64,000 nt of DNA, taken from NCBI GenBank assembly GCA_009801085.1, contig VNWV01000001.1:7316001-7380000 (forward strand), written 5' to 3'. The position numbers and the translations under genes were made by a program. Below are positions 10,194 to 21,279 of this stretch, in pieces. The notes below the pieces were generated by a model. The model was not told where the DNA came from, ran no database searches, and worked only from the letters and a program-made list of their open reading frames with translations. Position 1 is the stretch's first letter; the number at the start of each line of letters is the position of its first letter. Source of the DNA: Lasiodiplodia sp. COLG20. Lineage: Eukaryota; Ascomycota; Dothideomycetes; Botryosphaeriales; Botryosphaeriaceae.

Positions 10194-11331
10194 GCTGCGA
10201 ACCGGCCGATTTGTACTCAAGGGGGTGACCATTGGAGAATCCCGGTTGTTGTACGTTTTTTTCTTTTTGCCCGTGCGACGCACTGACTTTTGCCTCGGGT
10301 ATCCGGCCATTTTCGTGCTCGACATTTGGAGCACTGCCTTAATTCCGAAACGATAGAGAAGAGGCACAACAGAAGGGCGTTTACAATTTCCAACCCATAC
10401 AGAGGTTCTGCATCTGGTCGCTAGTGCGAAGTTGTTTTTTCATGGAAATCTGCAATTCTGACCTATCATATCACTGAATTCGGGACAGACTCCCTTGTAA
10501 CGATTTCCGCTCTGGCATTCCGCTGTCAAAGGGGGCTGCAAAGATTGGGAGACAAATTGCGGGACTCGACCAAGTTTAGATCCTGAAGTGATACAACAAT
10601 GGCACCCGGAGAAGAGCACGTTGTATGTACTTTTAGCACTACTACATGTGGTCTGACTAGGGTCCAGAAGGGACTCAATGGAGTTCTTCTGCCACTTTTT
10701 GTACATAGCGTTTCGTGTGGGCCCTTAGAACGAGTGATATGTCAAAATTACGTACTGTGTAAACTCATTGGTATGAACACACGGGACTGACGCTGGAGAT
10801 ATAGAGTATTACAGTGCGGAAAATGTATTTTCACCAAGGATCGAAACATAGGGGCACGTACACTGCACAACTACCATTCCTGTCGCTTTAGGGCTTTAGA
10901 GTCTCTCGCTCATACGAAAATACGTCATACAGCACGGTCATCGCTGGTGTGAACGACTGGCCCGTTCATGGGGGCTCAAGGGAGTTCAATCACGAGAGAT
11001 GTAGGATTGAAGCAACTGTACACGAGAAGGGTTCGAACTGTCCCCTATGTATTGTGGAGCTCGGAATTTCCAAATCGGTACCCCATGGGACAAGTCGGAG
11101 TTGCGGCAGCGCACAGGGCAGACGCGGGTGGCGCCGCACACCCCTGTTCACCCAGGCACCCCATGGGGGCCGTTTCACCACGATACCATTGGTTTCTGGG
11201 ACTTCCAACATCTTCAATGCGTTCTCAGTCCGAGTGAAGATCTCGAGACTTTCGTAAAAAATAGCAACCCACATCACCAGTGAAAGAGACTTGCTGGGGG
11301 CCAAATCATGGAAATGAAGTGAGAGAGACGG
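10194..11331. other. Intergenic spacer
   Basis: No supportable gene. Several overlapping frames at 10949-11304 occur on both strands without motifs. The right end is the promoter of the next secreted-protein gene. Confidence 0.45.
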
Positions 11332-11339
11332 TATTTAAA
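11332..11339 (+). promoter_or_regulatory. TATA-like box of secreted protein gene
   Basis: TATTTAAA lies ~90 bases before the ATG at 11430 and is followed by a long CAACTC/CACTC-rich leader typical of highly expressed fungal genes. Confidence 0.5.
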
Positions 11340-11429
11340 GGAGACATGCTCTACGTTATCCAACTCAAACACAAGCACTCATCCACTCCTACAATCACCA
11401 AGCTCATCTTCACTCAACGTTTTGCAACC

Positions 11430-11992
11430 ATGGTCAACTTTATCTCCACCATCCTCCTCGGCCTCAGCGCCTTCCAGCTCGCATATGCTGCCGACGGCAC
11501 CGTCACCTTCTTCCGCGACCGCGACTGCAAGGGCACGAACATGTGGGAGGGTAAAGTCGGCAAGGGCACCGACCAACGGGTCAGCGGACCCGACCTCCAC
11601 GAGGCGCTCTCCTTCTCGTACTCCGGTTACTTCAACATGATCATCGCGACGAGCAGCAAGTTCGACTCGAAGACTTGCTCCTACTGTAGCAACAACCACG
11701 AAGATCACCATGAGGGTGGATGCATCAACGTATGCTCTTTCAAACACCCCTCGTAACATAAGTCAGTCTCGGTGCTAACGATGGGTGCGAAACTATAGAT
11801 CAATACTGGTTTCGGACCTAACTATGTCGCACTGATGAAGTAAGTTCTTGGCCGCCGGTTCGTGAAAGAGGACCTTTTTTACTAATGATAATATCCAGAG
11901 TCGGCAACGATCCAGCGGATCTTCCCTGCCGGAACTTCCTAAACCGTTGCGACTTCCCCGTCCCCCCTGGAAACGGCTTGGAGAAGCAGTAG
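11430..11992 (+). CDS. Secreted cysteine-containing protein (144 aa), effector-like
   Basis: Three exons (11430-11729, 11799-11839, 11899-11992) encode 144 residues; introns are GTATGC...CTATAG with a GCTAAC branch point and GTAAGT...TCCAG, and phases agree. Residues 1-20 (MVNFISTILLGLSAFQLAYA) are a signal peptide. The mature protein starts ADGTVTFFRDRDCKG and has six cysteines at 33, 83, 86, 98, 124 and 131, with a His/Asp/Glu-rich loop (NNHEDHHEGG) between the third and fourth that could bind metal. The beginning (VTFFRDRDC.G) recalls beta-gamma-crystallin-like or other small beta-sandwich secreted proteins, but this is only a resemblance. It is the second effector-like gene within 3 kb; the two are not similar to each other. 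Confidence 0.85.
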
Positions 11993-12851
11993 TTATATAA
12001 CACACTGCCATCAACTCCATCGATGTCGAACGCAGGTTTCGAGGTGGCTGGAACCCGGACTGTACCTGCTGCGCATGGATAGTAATTGGGGCTTGACCAC
12101 TTGTAGAATAGTAATACCCTAATCTAAACTCCTTGTGTCATACCGTTACAGCTTGCCCTTGAGAAGTTGAGCAACCGTCATCGTATTGAATAATTGATTT
12201 CCGGCCAGTATGAACGGTGTATAAACAGAATGTTAATACGCATCTGTCATGAGATTCATCTCTGGGGATTGGGAAAGTATGCGGAAAGAGTGAGGTGCTA
12301 TTGAGAGAATCAAAGACATTATGAGGAAGAAGAACCAGGGCAAGGCGCTCTGAAGAAACACAAAGACGCTGATCAATTACCCGATACATGTGGTAGAATA
12401 AGATGAATTAGCGACCTTTAGCTGATTAGCTTTGGATGATGAGACATGAACTATTCACATTCCTTCCATGAATAGGGTATATTCAGAAGTTTCAAGCATC
12501 GTCGGAAAGCCGACTGATAGAGCACCGGTGGGCTGACAGGTAGTGGTGCATGACGGGGATCATATTACATAACAAATTACCCCTACTACATATAGGCATA
12601 CATGAATAGCAGGGACCTGAGCGAGTATTTGGGAGATTATTATCCTCTAAAGCCTTCAATGAAATCATCGTGCTCGTCATTGTAAGTTAAGAAACATAGA
12701 AAAGAACGAATGTCTGGCGTGAAAGACTTGCCGCGAACCACGCAATCAAGACTGACTGCATTCCATGCTCACCATGCTACACACAAGGTAAGACACGAAC
12801 GAACTGAAAATCATGGTCTCCACCTACACGCGACCTGAAGGCCTCGCTATC
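11993..12851. other. Intergenic spacer
   Basis: Shared 3' flank of two convergent genes. I see no gene or repeat in it. Confidence 0.5.
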
Positions 12852-13856
12852 TCAGCGATAAATTCTTTCCGTGCCATTCCAAAGAGCCCAATGCTTTTGT
12901 CCCTCCCAAGGAGATGAGCAGTATACCCAAACATTGAAAGGAACATCCTTTTGTGAGCGCAGAACCTCCCCTTGCGTTCCATATTGGTATAGCTGTGCAT
13001 GGACGTCCCATTTCCACCATTTCATGTAGCCTTTGATGCACCCTGGCAGATGGACACCAATGAAGGTTGGGAGGAAGCAGCCCTCTGACAGAATTTGCTC
13101 TGGATCTGTGGCTGCCGAGGGTTCTGCCACGGACACCTCTTGCCCCATCGGAATGTAAGTCGGTAGCTGAGGTTCTAACACACCCCCATAAGGAAATAGT
13201 CCGTAAGCAGACCAGGTACGAGGATTGTCCTCAAGCCATTCTTGAAGCTTGAACGCAGCTTCATTTCTCTTGTACCAGTCTTCGTACGTAGCCAGCGGAG
13301 AGGGCGGGTACGTCTTGAGAAATTCATCCCGTGGTATTTGAAAGACCACGATGGGAGGGAGCCGCTGTGCTTCAGGAATTGTGCTGTACTGGTCTTCGAG
13401 AGCTCGTTCCTGCGAACTATTCTCGGGCAGAGCATACACTACCGCCCCTCCAATCCGGTGTGCCAAACGCACGTTGAGTTTCAGCTGGCTGGTATCGGAT
13501 TTCCTCGCATTCTTGGCCTCGACAATATGGATTCTTCCATTCTCCTCGTAGAGCATATCAAGCTCTCTTTGATTGCCCTTTTCCAAGGGAACCAAGATCA
13601 TTTGAGAGGCACCATTCAGGCCGGAACTCCTCTCTTTGGCTGTCAGCGAACGGGAAATCTGACGGCCATGCCTGATCTTTCCGTGCGCAATGAGATAGGT
13701 CGCGGTGCATATCTCGTGAAACAGGCCCATATCAAGCTTGCCATTGGCGTTCCGGCTAGATTCGAGCATGCCAATCATGACATTGACGCGTGCGAATGGG
13801 TCATATTCTTCGGCTGGAATGATGGGGTAGTTTATCGTAGTGTTTGGTTCTTCCAT
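12852..13856 (-). CDS. Unknown protein with a candidate PD-(D/E)XK nuclease core
   Basis: From ATG 13856 the frame encodes 334 residues without introns. The middle reads QRELDMLYEENGRIHIVEAKNA: an Asp (~100) on a strand, a hairpin, then a strand ending in E-x-K (~113-115). That is the catalytic arrangement of PD-(D/E)XK (restriction-endonuclease-like) folds. Upstream are helical segments (FHEICTATYLIAHGKI) that could supply the first helix with its acidic residue; downstream LKLNVRLAHRIGGAVVYALP fits the helix and strand that follow the core. The C-terminal half is aromatic and proline-rich and unrecognised. I infer a nucleic-acid or repair/toxin-like nuclease; no family name is claimed. A possible upstream exon (MSQPDILSQPT..., ATG 14156, donor GTAAGA) exists, but the phases do not join cleanly, so I kept the internal start. 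Confidence 0.55.
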   Translation of the reverse strand: MEEPNTTINYPIIPAEEYDPFARVNVMIGMLESSRNANGKLDMGLFHEICTATYLIAHGKIRHGRQISRSLTAKERSSGLNGASQMILVPLEKGNQRELDMLYEENGRIHIVEAKNARKSDTSQLKLNVRLAHRIGGAVVYALPENSSQERALEDQYSTIPEAQRLPPIVVFQIPRDEFLKTYPPSPLATYEDWYKRNEAAFKLQEWLEDNPRTWSAYGLFPYGGVLEPQLPTYIPMGQEVSVAEPSAATDPEQILSEGCFLPTFIGVHLPGCIKGYMKWWKWDVHAQLYQYGTQGEVLRSQKDVPFNVWVYCSSPWEGQKHWALWNGTERIYR

Positions 13857-15258
13857 GATTGGCGACAATCGCGAACCTATAGGAGGTTACGTGTCTGGTA
13901 AGATCGTAAACTTGAAGGATGATTCTCGTCCGTTCCTCGAGACTAGGGAGGCATGGAACGAAGATTTTGTGAACATCAGGCTGGGTTTTGTCAGGCATGT
14001 CCAGTGGGGGTTTGGCATCCCATATATGGGCCGAGTTCTTGGATGCTGCAGACGGAACTGGTGGCGTCTTACGTGAGAAGAAGGCGTCCAATCTTGACGA
14101 AGCACGTCGCGAGTACCCCCAGCCGTAGGCTGAGACAGAATATCAGGCTGAGACATTGTTCTCGATTAGATAACAGAAATAACAGAGATCAATATATGAA
14201 TAAAGTGAGTTCTTGCGCAGAGTTTAACCAGGAGGGAACTTACTGTTGAGAGTCGAAAGAAAAGGAAAGAGTTAGATTAACTAGATGAGGGCTGCTGCTT
14301 GATATATATACAAGAAGTCAAAGGCTCGATCACCTGATTTAGTCATGTGACGAGTTACATGACTTTGTCATATGACCTGAACTTCAACACTTACTAACCA
14401 AAGCTCGGCCCGGGACCAGACCAACAGCAAAATAAAGACTATCGTACTACGCCGAGAAGTACAGCCTTCTCCCAAACACTTAGACCAGTGCCAGACCCGG
14501 TAGACCCACGGAAAAAGCGCTCTTCATCTTGGTGGACGCAATTTGGAGCGCCTGGAAGGAGCACAAGGTGGTCACGCTAATAGTGAATTGCAAATTCCCT
14601 CTCAAGTTTTATGTCGTCGACGCATACTGTCCCTGCTTCCGTATGATGTAGCCGACTACATGGTAGTCTTTTGCAAAGGTAGCATTTGCTCAAGAGAACA
14701 TGTGAGCGGCCAGCACAGTCGGTGCCGAAAGATCTGAGCCAACCTAACATTTTCTTTAAGCTTCTAAACACCATTTACACGGGCTGTTGAATCTACCATC
14801 CGGATTTAGATGTCGAATCATTATATACGCATATATGTCCGGATAATAGCTTCATGTACCCACGTATGTCGAAAGCGTCCTTGAGGAGACTTGCGAGTGA
14901 TCATTTGTGTTTGCACCGACTTGGCCAGCATTTTTGTAGCTTCATGCAAACATCGTATCTACATACGCTTTCTCTCACCTGTCCATGGAAAGACCAGCCG
15001 GGCTACTGCTGCCGGCAATCATATTCTGGGAGCGCCTCGACTGCACTGATATCGTTCATAGTACTATTCAATCTTCCAGCTCGCGTGGCTGCGACCACTA
15101 GGCAATGAGACTGAGCGTCCTTGCCATCTTTGGGTGGGGGCAGTCATGTCCGTGGACATCTGTAGTCGTGCAGTCGTCGTTATATTCTGGTGTGTGACGC
15201 GCTGAAAGTCACGAGACGATCCAGAAGGAAACTGTACAAGCGTCAAGCCTATATGTTT
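13857..15258. other. Intergenic spacer with decayed repeat
   Basis: Possible 5' exon of the preceding gene near 14156-14070, a decayed copy of the inverted-repeat family at 14781-14862, and otherwise nothing recognisable. Short frames at 14543-14774 have no motif. Confidence 0.4.
14781..14862. repeat. Inverted repeat, decayed copy 2 of the dispersed family
   Basis: The right arm (TCCGGATAATAGCTTCATGT-ACCCA, 14838-14862) matches the right arm of the copy at 4274-4300 at most positions, and the flank CCCAC.TATG is also shared. The left arm (GGGCTGTTGAATCTACCATC, from 14781) is its degenerate inverted partner. Total size and arm spacing agree with copy 1. Confidence 0.5.
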
Positions 15259-16438
15259 TCAGTGTTCTTCCGGCCCATCGGGATGATAAGCACGGTACAC
15301 CTGCATCGCGCCCTCGACAGACTGCACAATACCGAAGAATACCGTCAGCACGAGAACCGCAACGGCGACCCAAAAGGTGTACCACTGCGGGCCCTTCCGC
15401 CTATCGTACCACCACTGCGAGAGCGTGCTTGGTTCAGCCTCGTCGAAGACCTGCTTGAGGATCACGAGGCGTTCTCGCCAGAAGTGGAAATTCTCAATCT
15501 GGCGGTCGTCCGTGCGGAGGTTCGGCAGTTTGACTGCTCTGCGGTCGAGCTTCTCCACAGAGCGGTACTTCTTATACCATTTTGCCGTGTCTTTATCAGA
15601 AGCGGGCAGAAGGAGCGAGAGCGTGCGCAGTGTCTCTTTGCAGAAGCCTGGCGGAAAAATATCTCTACGGGAAACGATAAGTTTTGGTGTGGGGGCTATC
15701 GTTGGGTGTGGGGGTTGCAGCTTACGTGCGGCCGTTCTCGAGGAACGTTGCGTGGTGGAAAATCAGAACCTCTTTGTCATCATCTCTCAGCCGCAAATGG
15801 TCGGAGAGATTATTCGTCCAAGAAACTTTGATTCCGGCAAGGAGCTCGAGGTTACGCGCGTTGAATAGCTTGGGTAGGCGTACGTAACCTCCCGCGCCTT
15901 GCCTTTCTGGTTCTAAACGACTGGACACGAATGCGCGCAGGGAACCCTGTTCCCAGCTGAGAGGGCGCTGGGCGGAATAGGCGCAATGTGGTTGGCCGAT
16001 GTCCATCATGGTCAGCAGCCTTGCCGCCCAATCGATTGCGTTATTGATGACGTCGACGTTGGGGGCTGAATCTTGACCGGTACATTCCTTTTCAGCTTCC
16101 GCCTTCGGGGGGTGCAGTCGTAATGCTTTGAGGCTTTGCACCACTTCTTGTCTCGATTGCGGCTCTGTTGCTAGTCTCTGTACGACTTGGAGGATGTCTT
16201 CGTGAGCAGAGATTTCAAATCCAGATGGCCCGTCTGCTGATAAGCCACTCTGCTCTAGGCTGAAGATGTGACATTGTTCAGCGTAGTACTCCAGGTAAGG
16301 GTCGATGTCGAGTGCTGGCGTCTTTGAAGTCTTCGGGTTTATTGTGGTGTTCCAGATGATGTTGAGGAGGATCGATTTCTCCTCTAGCGAAGGATGGCAG
16401 GTGGTGATGGATCGCTTCAAGCAGTCGGTATCCGGCAT
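15259..16438 (-). CDS. Single-pass membrane protein, module copy A
   Basis: Exons 16438-15726 and 15664-15259 (GTAAGC...CGTAG, phase 2) encode 372 residues. Recognisable stretches are DPYLEYYAEQCHIFS, NAIDWAARLLTMMDIG, RLPKLFNARNLELLAGIKV-type (LFNARNLELL) and, across the splice site, DIFPPGFCKETLRTLSLLLP. Residues ~332-351 (WYTFWVAVAVLVLTVFFGIV) form one strong transmembrane helix close to the C-terminus, preceded by the conserved stretch WWYDRRKGPQWY. The family is a common but unnamed fungal one. It is read away from the large gene at 16887, with a 448-base shared promoter. A paralogue with the same exon structure (second exons both 406 nt) lies at 26215-27350. The start is uncertain: an in-frame ATG also exists at 16516. 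Function unknown; a membrane anchor or signalling partner for the neighbouring protein is an inference. Confidence 0.8.
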
Positions 16439-16886
16439 TTCGACTACTCGCAGTTGCAATGAATGTGGCAGGTAATCGTCAAGAAAACAATAACCATGCG
16501 ATGCTTTTAGAGACATCTAAGAATTCAACATTGCTCCCGTCTGCGCCCATCGTGCTACGCGTCCTCGACGCGTGTACAAGTAAGCACGCGCGAGGCAAAT
16601 CTGCACCTTCATGCAGCTGAGCCTCGGCAGCGTACGTCGACCTTTTCGCCGCACCCCGCGAGCTCAGCCACCGCTGGTTACCCACCAATTCCTTCTACCG
16701 TTCTTCTCATGATTCTCAACCCTCACATTGACATTTTGGCCCAATAATCCAGTCTGTTCACTTTCTTTCTTCCTCGTCCAGTTTTGGGTTCAACTTTAGG
16801 CTTCCGTACGCCAAGTCCTCTGTGTCATAGCGTCCAGACGGCACCATTGGTTCGCGGTGGGCTTAAAGACGTATGTGGCAGCAAAC
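16439..16886. promoter_or_regulatory. Divergent promoter of module copy A
   Basis: This spacer separates the divergent start codons at 16438 and 16887. It is C/T-rich near the plus-strand gene (TTTCTTTCTTCCTCG). The equivalent spacer in copy B (27351-27721) is 371 bases; I see no long conserved box shared by both. Confidence 0.5.
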
Positions 16887-19478
16887 ATGACGACGGCACC
16901 CACGAACCCATTTACGCGTTTTCTTCACAGGTTGGAGTCAAAAGACAGCAAGACTTCAGATGAAACCCATAATTTCGAGGAATCTATTGGAGTGGAATAT
17001 CGAAAGATTGGGAGACTGCATTGCTGGCAGGCCAAGGGAGCAGTTCGACGAAGTTTTCTTGTCTTGAAAGATCATATCAAAGAGCATTTGGAAGAGCATG
17101 GCGACGCCGTGTCAACACCCGTCATTTGGCAGGTGTATATGATCGGAAAATCCAGAAAGAGCGCATATCCTATCATCTTCTTCTGCAGCAAAGAGTCCGA
17201 TGCACGGAAGACGGTCCGGAAACAGATTGAGGAAAGCAACATTCTCGCCAACTTCCCGGGCTTCAAAACGGGGGACTGCACCCGGCCGCTAGAGTTCGAC
17301 GAACTGAAGCCGCTTGCAGTCGAGAAGATGCAGGTATCTCGACCTTCAGGAATCCAGAATGTGGGATGCGGTAACCCAGTCGGACGCGGGATTGAGATAC
17401 AACGAGGCTTTGACCGGCGGGTGAATGCTACAGTCGGTGCTGTTTTCAATTGGGACGGCCTCCTCCTCTTCATAACAGCTTCCCATGCCTTTTTCACGCA
17501 TGAGTTGACGTTGAATTTCGAGGACGATGACGAAAACGACTTCGAGTTGAGCATCGACGGAGAGACCCAGGACACAGGACATGGAGAGCTTTCTGATATC
17601 AGCGACGAAGACAAGCCCGGTGGTAGCTTTCACCAGCAGCCCAATAACGAAACCACTACCCAGAGCGCATTTGCGGTCGATGGGAATTCTGGAGTACGGA
17701 ACTCTAGGGTATCCGGAGCATTACCAGCGTTCACGTATACTCCAGATGATGTAGTGCTTTCGTCAAAAGATGGTCCCAATCCAGCGCTGGACTATTGTCT
17801 GGTCATGCTGAAGGGAGGCCAGTCGCTAGCTCGAGGACTACCAGATGTCCGTCGCCATTGCGACTATCATGCCATTCAGCCGCGGATGCGTGCCAGCTTA
17901 ACGCCTCGAGACGCCCCGGTTGTGGCCTACACCGGATTCGGAACAACCATACGCGGAATGCTCTCGGGTACGCCCACCATCATGACTCTCCCCGGGGGTA
18001 TGAAGACGCAGGAGCTCTGGTCAGTAAAGCTGGACGGCGTCGTGTCTGAGGGGGACTGCGGCTCCATTGTTGTCAACGAGGAGACTGGCAACCTCGAAGG
18101 CCACATTGTTGCCGGGAGTCCAGGCTCTGGTAATGCCTACATCATACCAGCACATGGCGTTCTGCAGGATATCCGGAGGAGGCTTTCATCACGACTTCAG
18201 ATCTGGAACCGCTTTTCCCGTTGCATGCCGAGGGTCCTGACGACAGCCATCAGCGGCAGTGAAGCCTCTGCGCTGACCAGGACATTCCGCGAGACTCTGA
18301 GCGAAGCGCGGAAGGCGAAATTGGCTAAGGCACGCAAGAAGGCACCGCCGTCATCATGGCAACCTTCGTCTCCTATAATCCACAACATACCAATCAGCCC
18401 ACAGCAACCACAGAGCCAAAAGTCGATCAGATTCAGGGACATGCTGTGGTCACTCTCGAACAAACCATTTCAATGGAACAACCCGGACCTACTTGACGAG
18501 GCGCTCGCCCAATTGCCACTGGATATACTCCACAAGCAAGCAGAGAAGGAGTTCGAGATCGTCCGCGCCGACGCCAAATCACACTCACCAGTCCGGCGCC
18601 CTATTCTGGGTTTCGAGGACTGTGTCATCAAAGCGCTGTTGAGATGGTTCAAGAGATCTTTCTTCCAGTGGGTTGACAACCCCACTTGTTCAATTTGTCG
18701 CAGTAAAACCACCGGTATCGGAATGGCCGTACCGCAAGCCGAGGAGCTGGCCGGCGGCGCGAGAGCCGTCGAGGCCTACCGCTGCGAGAACAGATACTGC
18801 GGCAACTTCGAACGGTTTCCGCGGTACAACGACCCATTCGTGCTCATGCGGACGAGGAAAGGTCGGTCAGGAGAATGGACTCAATGCTTCTCGATGCTTT
18901 GCTACGCTCTTGGAGCTAGGGTGAGATTGGTGTGGAATGCGGAAGACCACGTTTGGACCGAGGTGTACTCGAAGCACCAGAAGAGATGGATACACATAGA
19001 TGCTCATGCAGAGGCTTGGGACGAACCAAGGATCTATTGTGAAGGCAAGTCATGACCTCAAATAAATTTTCAAAGTGTAAAGTACTGACAGTGCAAAGGG
19101 TGGGGTAAAAGGTTGTCTTACTGCATTGCTTTTTCCAAAGACGGCGCCACCGATGTGACCAGGCGTTATGTCCGTGGCCAGCAGCATGCACTCAACAGGA
19201 AACGGGCATCCGAGGCTGAGCTCATCCACATCTTGGGAGAAATCCGTAGTGCAAAACGGAAAGATATGTCTGCGGAGCAGCAACAGCGCTTGATGCTGGA
19301 AGACAGGGCTGAGCAGGCTGAGCTACAGCAATTTGTCTGGGACCAGATTACCCAAGATCTTTGCAAGCTTGATGTAGTCAAGGCCTGTTCGCCCTGTACA
19401 AGTCCACCTGATCCAGACGTCGAAAGAACAAACGCGATGAAAAGGTGGAGTCTTTTTGATAACGTGGTGATAGGATGA
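16887..19478 (+). CDS. GDCGS-type chymotrypsin-fold domain fused to PNGase-like domain, module copy A
   Basis: Exons 16887-19044 and 19099-19478 encode 845 residues; the intron has a GC donor (GCAAGT) and CAAAG acceptor. Residues ~40-135 form a fungal N-terminal region (GRLHCWQAKG..., IIFFCSKESDARKTVRKQIE). Residues ~180-420 look like a chymotrypsin fold: H200 in TASHAF, D302 in LDYCLV, C391 in GDCGS, followed by GHIVAGSPGSG. Residues ~600-770 match peptide:N-glycanase (PNGase/Png1): zinc pair CSIC and CENRYC, ERFPRYN, TRKGR-S-GEW, EDHVWTEVYS, RWIHID, GWGKRLSYCIAFSKDG, DVTRRYV. The catalytic Cys of PNGase (GRCGEW) is Ser661; His688 and Asp705 are kept. Deglycosylation is therefore unlikely; peptide or glycan binding plus a Cys-type protease activity is an inference. 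The ATG at 16887 is the first in frame. Paralogue: 27722-30374. Confidence 0.85.
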
Positions 19479-19762
19479 GGTGTACTGCCGGCGCGATGTA
19501 CTATAGCTCGCTGCGCTGACAGCCCTGTAGTGATCCGCCTCATACTAGCTCACAATCACTCAATACGACTCAATGACAACCTGTTGGCCCAAGGGAGCCC
19601 CTATTCAGAGCTAGTTCACTATCACGAGTCACGTTACCTATCAAAGAGTCAGACATATAAAATGTATTTTACCAGCAAATATGCTCCTCAGCGATTCGTT
19701 CTGGATACCTATTGCTCTCATTATCGTCCCTCGAGCCTCCATCATTACATGCGACAGCAAGA

Positions 19763-20788
19763 TCAACGCAAGTGCGTTTCGTAGAATACGGAGAATGTAG
19801 CTACGGCCTTGTCCACATATTCAGGCTTGTCATACAAGTCGAAGTGCGACGCCCCCTCCATGACCACAATGTTCTTCTGGGCCGAGGCAGCGACATCGTA
19901 CAGATAGTGGCCATCCTGGCTCGACCCGAACGCACCCGGCTTGCTGCCCACGAAGATCTGCAACGGCTGCGTGAGCAGCATGTCGGCGAGGTCGAAGGCG
20001 TCGAAAGCCATGACGGCGTCCATCGTCGACGACCGCACCCTATTCTCCCAATTCGGATGCTGCGCCCTCGGCGTGCGATAATAGTCGTACGCCTCCCTCA
20101 GATCTATGTCAGTCGCATTCCTGTACTCGTCCGGAATCCAAGCCGCGATGGTCGGCTCCTCCCCACGCGCCTCCGCAGACCGCAATTCCGCGACGTCCCG
20201 CAGCGCGGCAATAGTCGCTTCCCGGCCGCCCGCCCGGTTCTCGCGGCCGCCGTTGACGGGCACGGCGAGGCCGACGGCCTTGATGCGGCGCTCGGTCATG
20301 GCGGCGCTGGCGGCGTAGCCGCCGCCCGCGCAGATGCCCAGCACGCCGATGCGGTTCGCGTCGACGTAAGGGAGCGACACGAGGTAGTCGACGGCGCCGC
20401 GGATGTCCTCGACGCGCGCCAGCGAGTTTTCTTGGTAGCGCGGCTGCCCGCCGCTTTCGCCGCGGAAGGAGGCGTCGAAGGCGAGGGTGATGAAGCCGCC
20501 GCGCTCGGCGAGCTTGCGCGCGTAGAGGCCCGAGGTTTGTTCCTTGACGCCGCCGGCTGGAGAGACGGTGATGATGGCGGCGTAGGTGGTGGCGTTGGTG
20601 AGGTTTTGGGGGTGGTAGAGGTTGCCGGCCAAGTCGATTCCGAGATGGGTTGGGAAGGTTGCTTTATGGACGGTGATATTGGAATTCGTATCGTTCGCGA
20701 CTGCAGAGAGAGGCAGCATAGCTAGAACGGTGGCGAGTAGGGCAAACTTGTTAGCCCGCTGACTGGAAAGATGGAGTCGCGAAACCAT
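19763..20788 (-). CDS. Secreted alpha/beta-hydrolase, DLH/YcjY-like
   Basis: One exon encodes 341 residues. Residues ~15-33 (FALLATVLAMLPLSAVA) are a signal peptide or anchor. The mature part follows an alpha/beta-hydrolase plan: VSPAGGVKEQTSG (oxyanion region), FDASFRGESGG, ...PYVDANRIGVLGICAGGGYA with the nucleophile elbow G-x-C-x-G-G, and GASHFDLYD with the catalytic His. The nucleophile position being Cys (GICAGGG) is normal for this dienelactone-hydrolase/YcjY/X-Pro-peptidase-like branch. Fungal relatives include polyketide-chain transferases and uncharacterised esterases, so the substrate is open. It is divergent to the oxidase gene at 21280, sharing ~490 bases of promoter; co-regulation is possible. 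Confidence 0.85.
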   Translation of the reverse strand: MVSRLHLSSQRANKFALLATVLAMLPLSAVANDTNSNITVHKATFPTHLGIDLAGNLYHPQNLTNATTYAAIITVSPAGGVKEQTSGLYARKLAERGGFITLAFDASFRGESGGQPRYQENSLARVEDIRGAVDYLVSLPYVDANRIGVLGICAGGGYAASAAMTERRIKAVGLAVPVNGGRENRAGGREATIAALRDVAELRSAEARGEEPTIAAWIPDEYRNATDIDLREAYDYYRTPRAQHPNWENRVRSSTMDAVMAFDAFDLADMLLTQPLQIFVGSKPGAFGSSQDGHYLYDVAASAQKNIVVMEGASHFDLYDKPEYVDKAVATFSVFYETHLR

Positions 20789-21216
20789 ACTGAGCAGTGA
20801 AAGCTAGATGGCGTGGCTTGAGCTGAGAGCGGGGGTGGAAGGTTGAATGACGTTAAGATGGTGAGAAGGCCTGTTAGAATATAGGAACAGCTGGAGCACT
20901 CAACGCTTATATAGGCGCACCGCAGTCCTCATTCTTTGCCCCTGTAGATAGGCATCGCTTGGCATGAGCGCGCCACGTAAACTGCTCTGTCGAGATACGG
21001 GCTGCGCCTTCTTGTTGTTGGACTCGGCGGAGGCTGGCCCCATGGAACCCCGGTCTGAAGCTACAAAGCTTATGGCAGGAGACTAGAGCACAATTCCCGG
21101 GGAACCCGCGGCATCCGAAACCCCTATTCACCACGTCATAGGTAGCTAGTTGAGATAACACTCTTATTGAGCTAACGGCTTTGGCTACTGCAAGATAGTA
21201 TTGGTAGAAACGGGCA

Positions 21217-21222
21217 TATAAA
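21217..21222 (+). promoter_or_regulatory. TATA box of the FAD oxidase gene
   Basis: TATAAA lies 58-63 bases before the ATG at 21280. Confidence 0.55.
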
Positions 21223-21279
21223 GGGAGTCTTATTTCGCGCTTTTTTGAGCTCAGTATCGACTAGCTTACTATATCAAAC

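Noticed and set aside
14070..14156. Upstream exon (MSQPDILSQPT...) for the PD-(D/E)XK-like gene
   Set aside because: The donor GTAAGA is good, but no acceptor gives a matching phase with the main frame at normal intron length. Left as a note only.
19712..20725. 337-codon plus-strand ORF
   Set aside because: Antisense shadow of the alpha/beta-hydrolase gene, produced by high GC in third codon positions.
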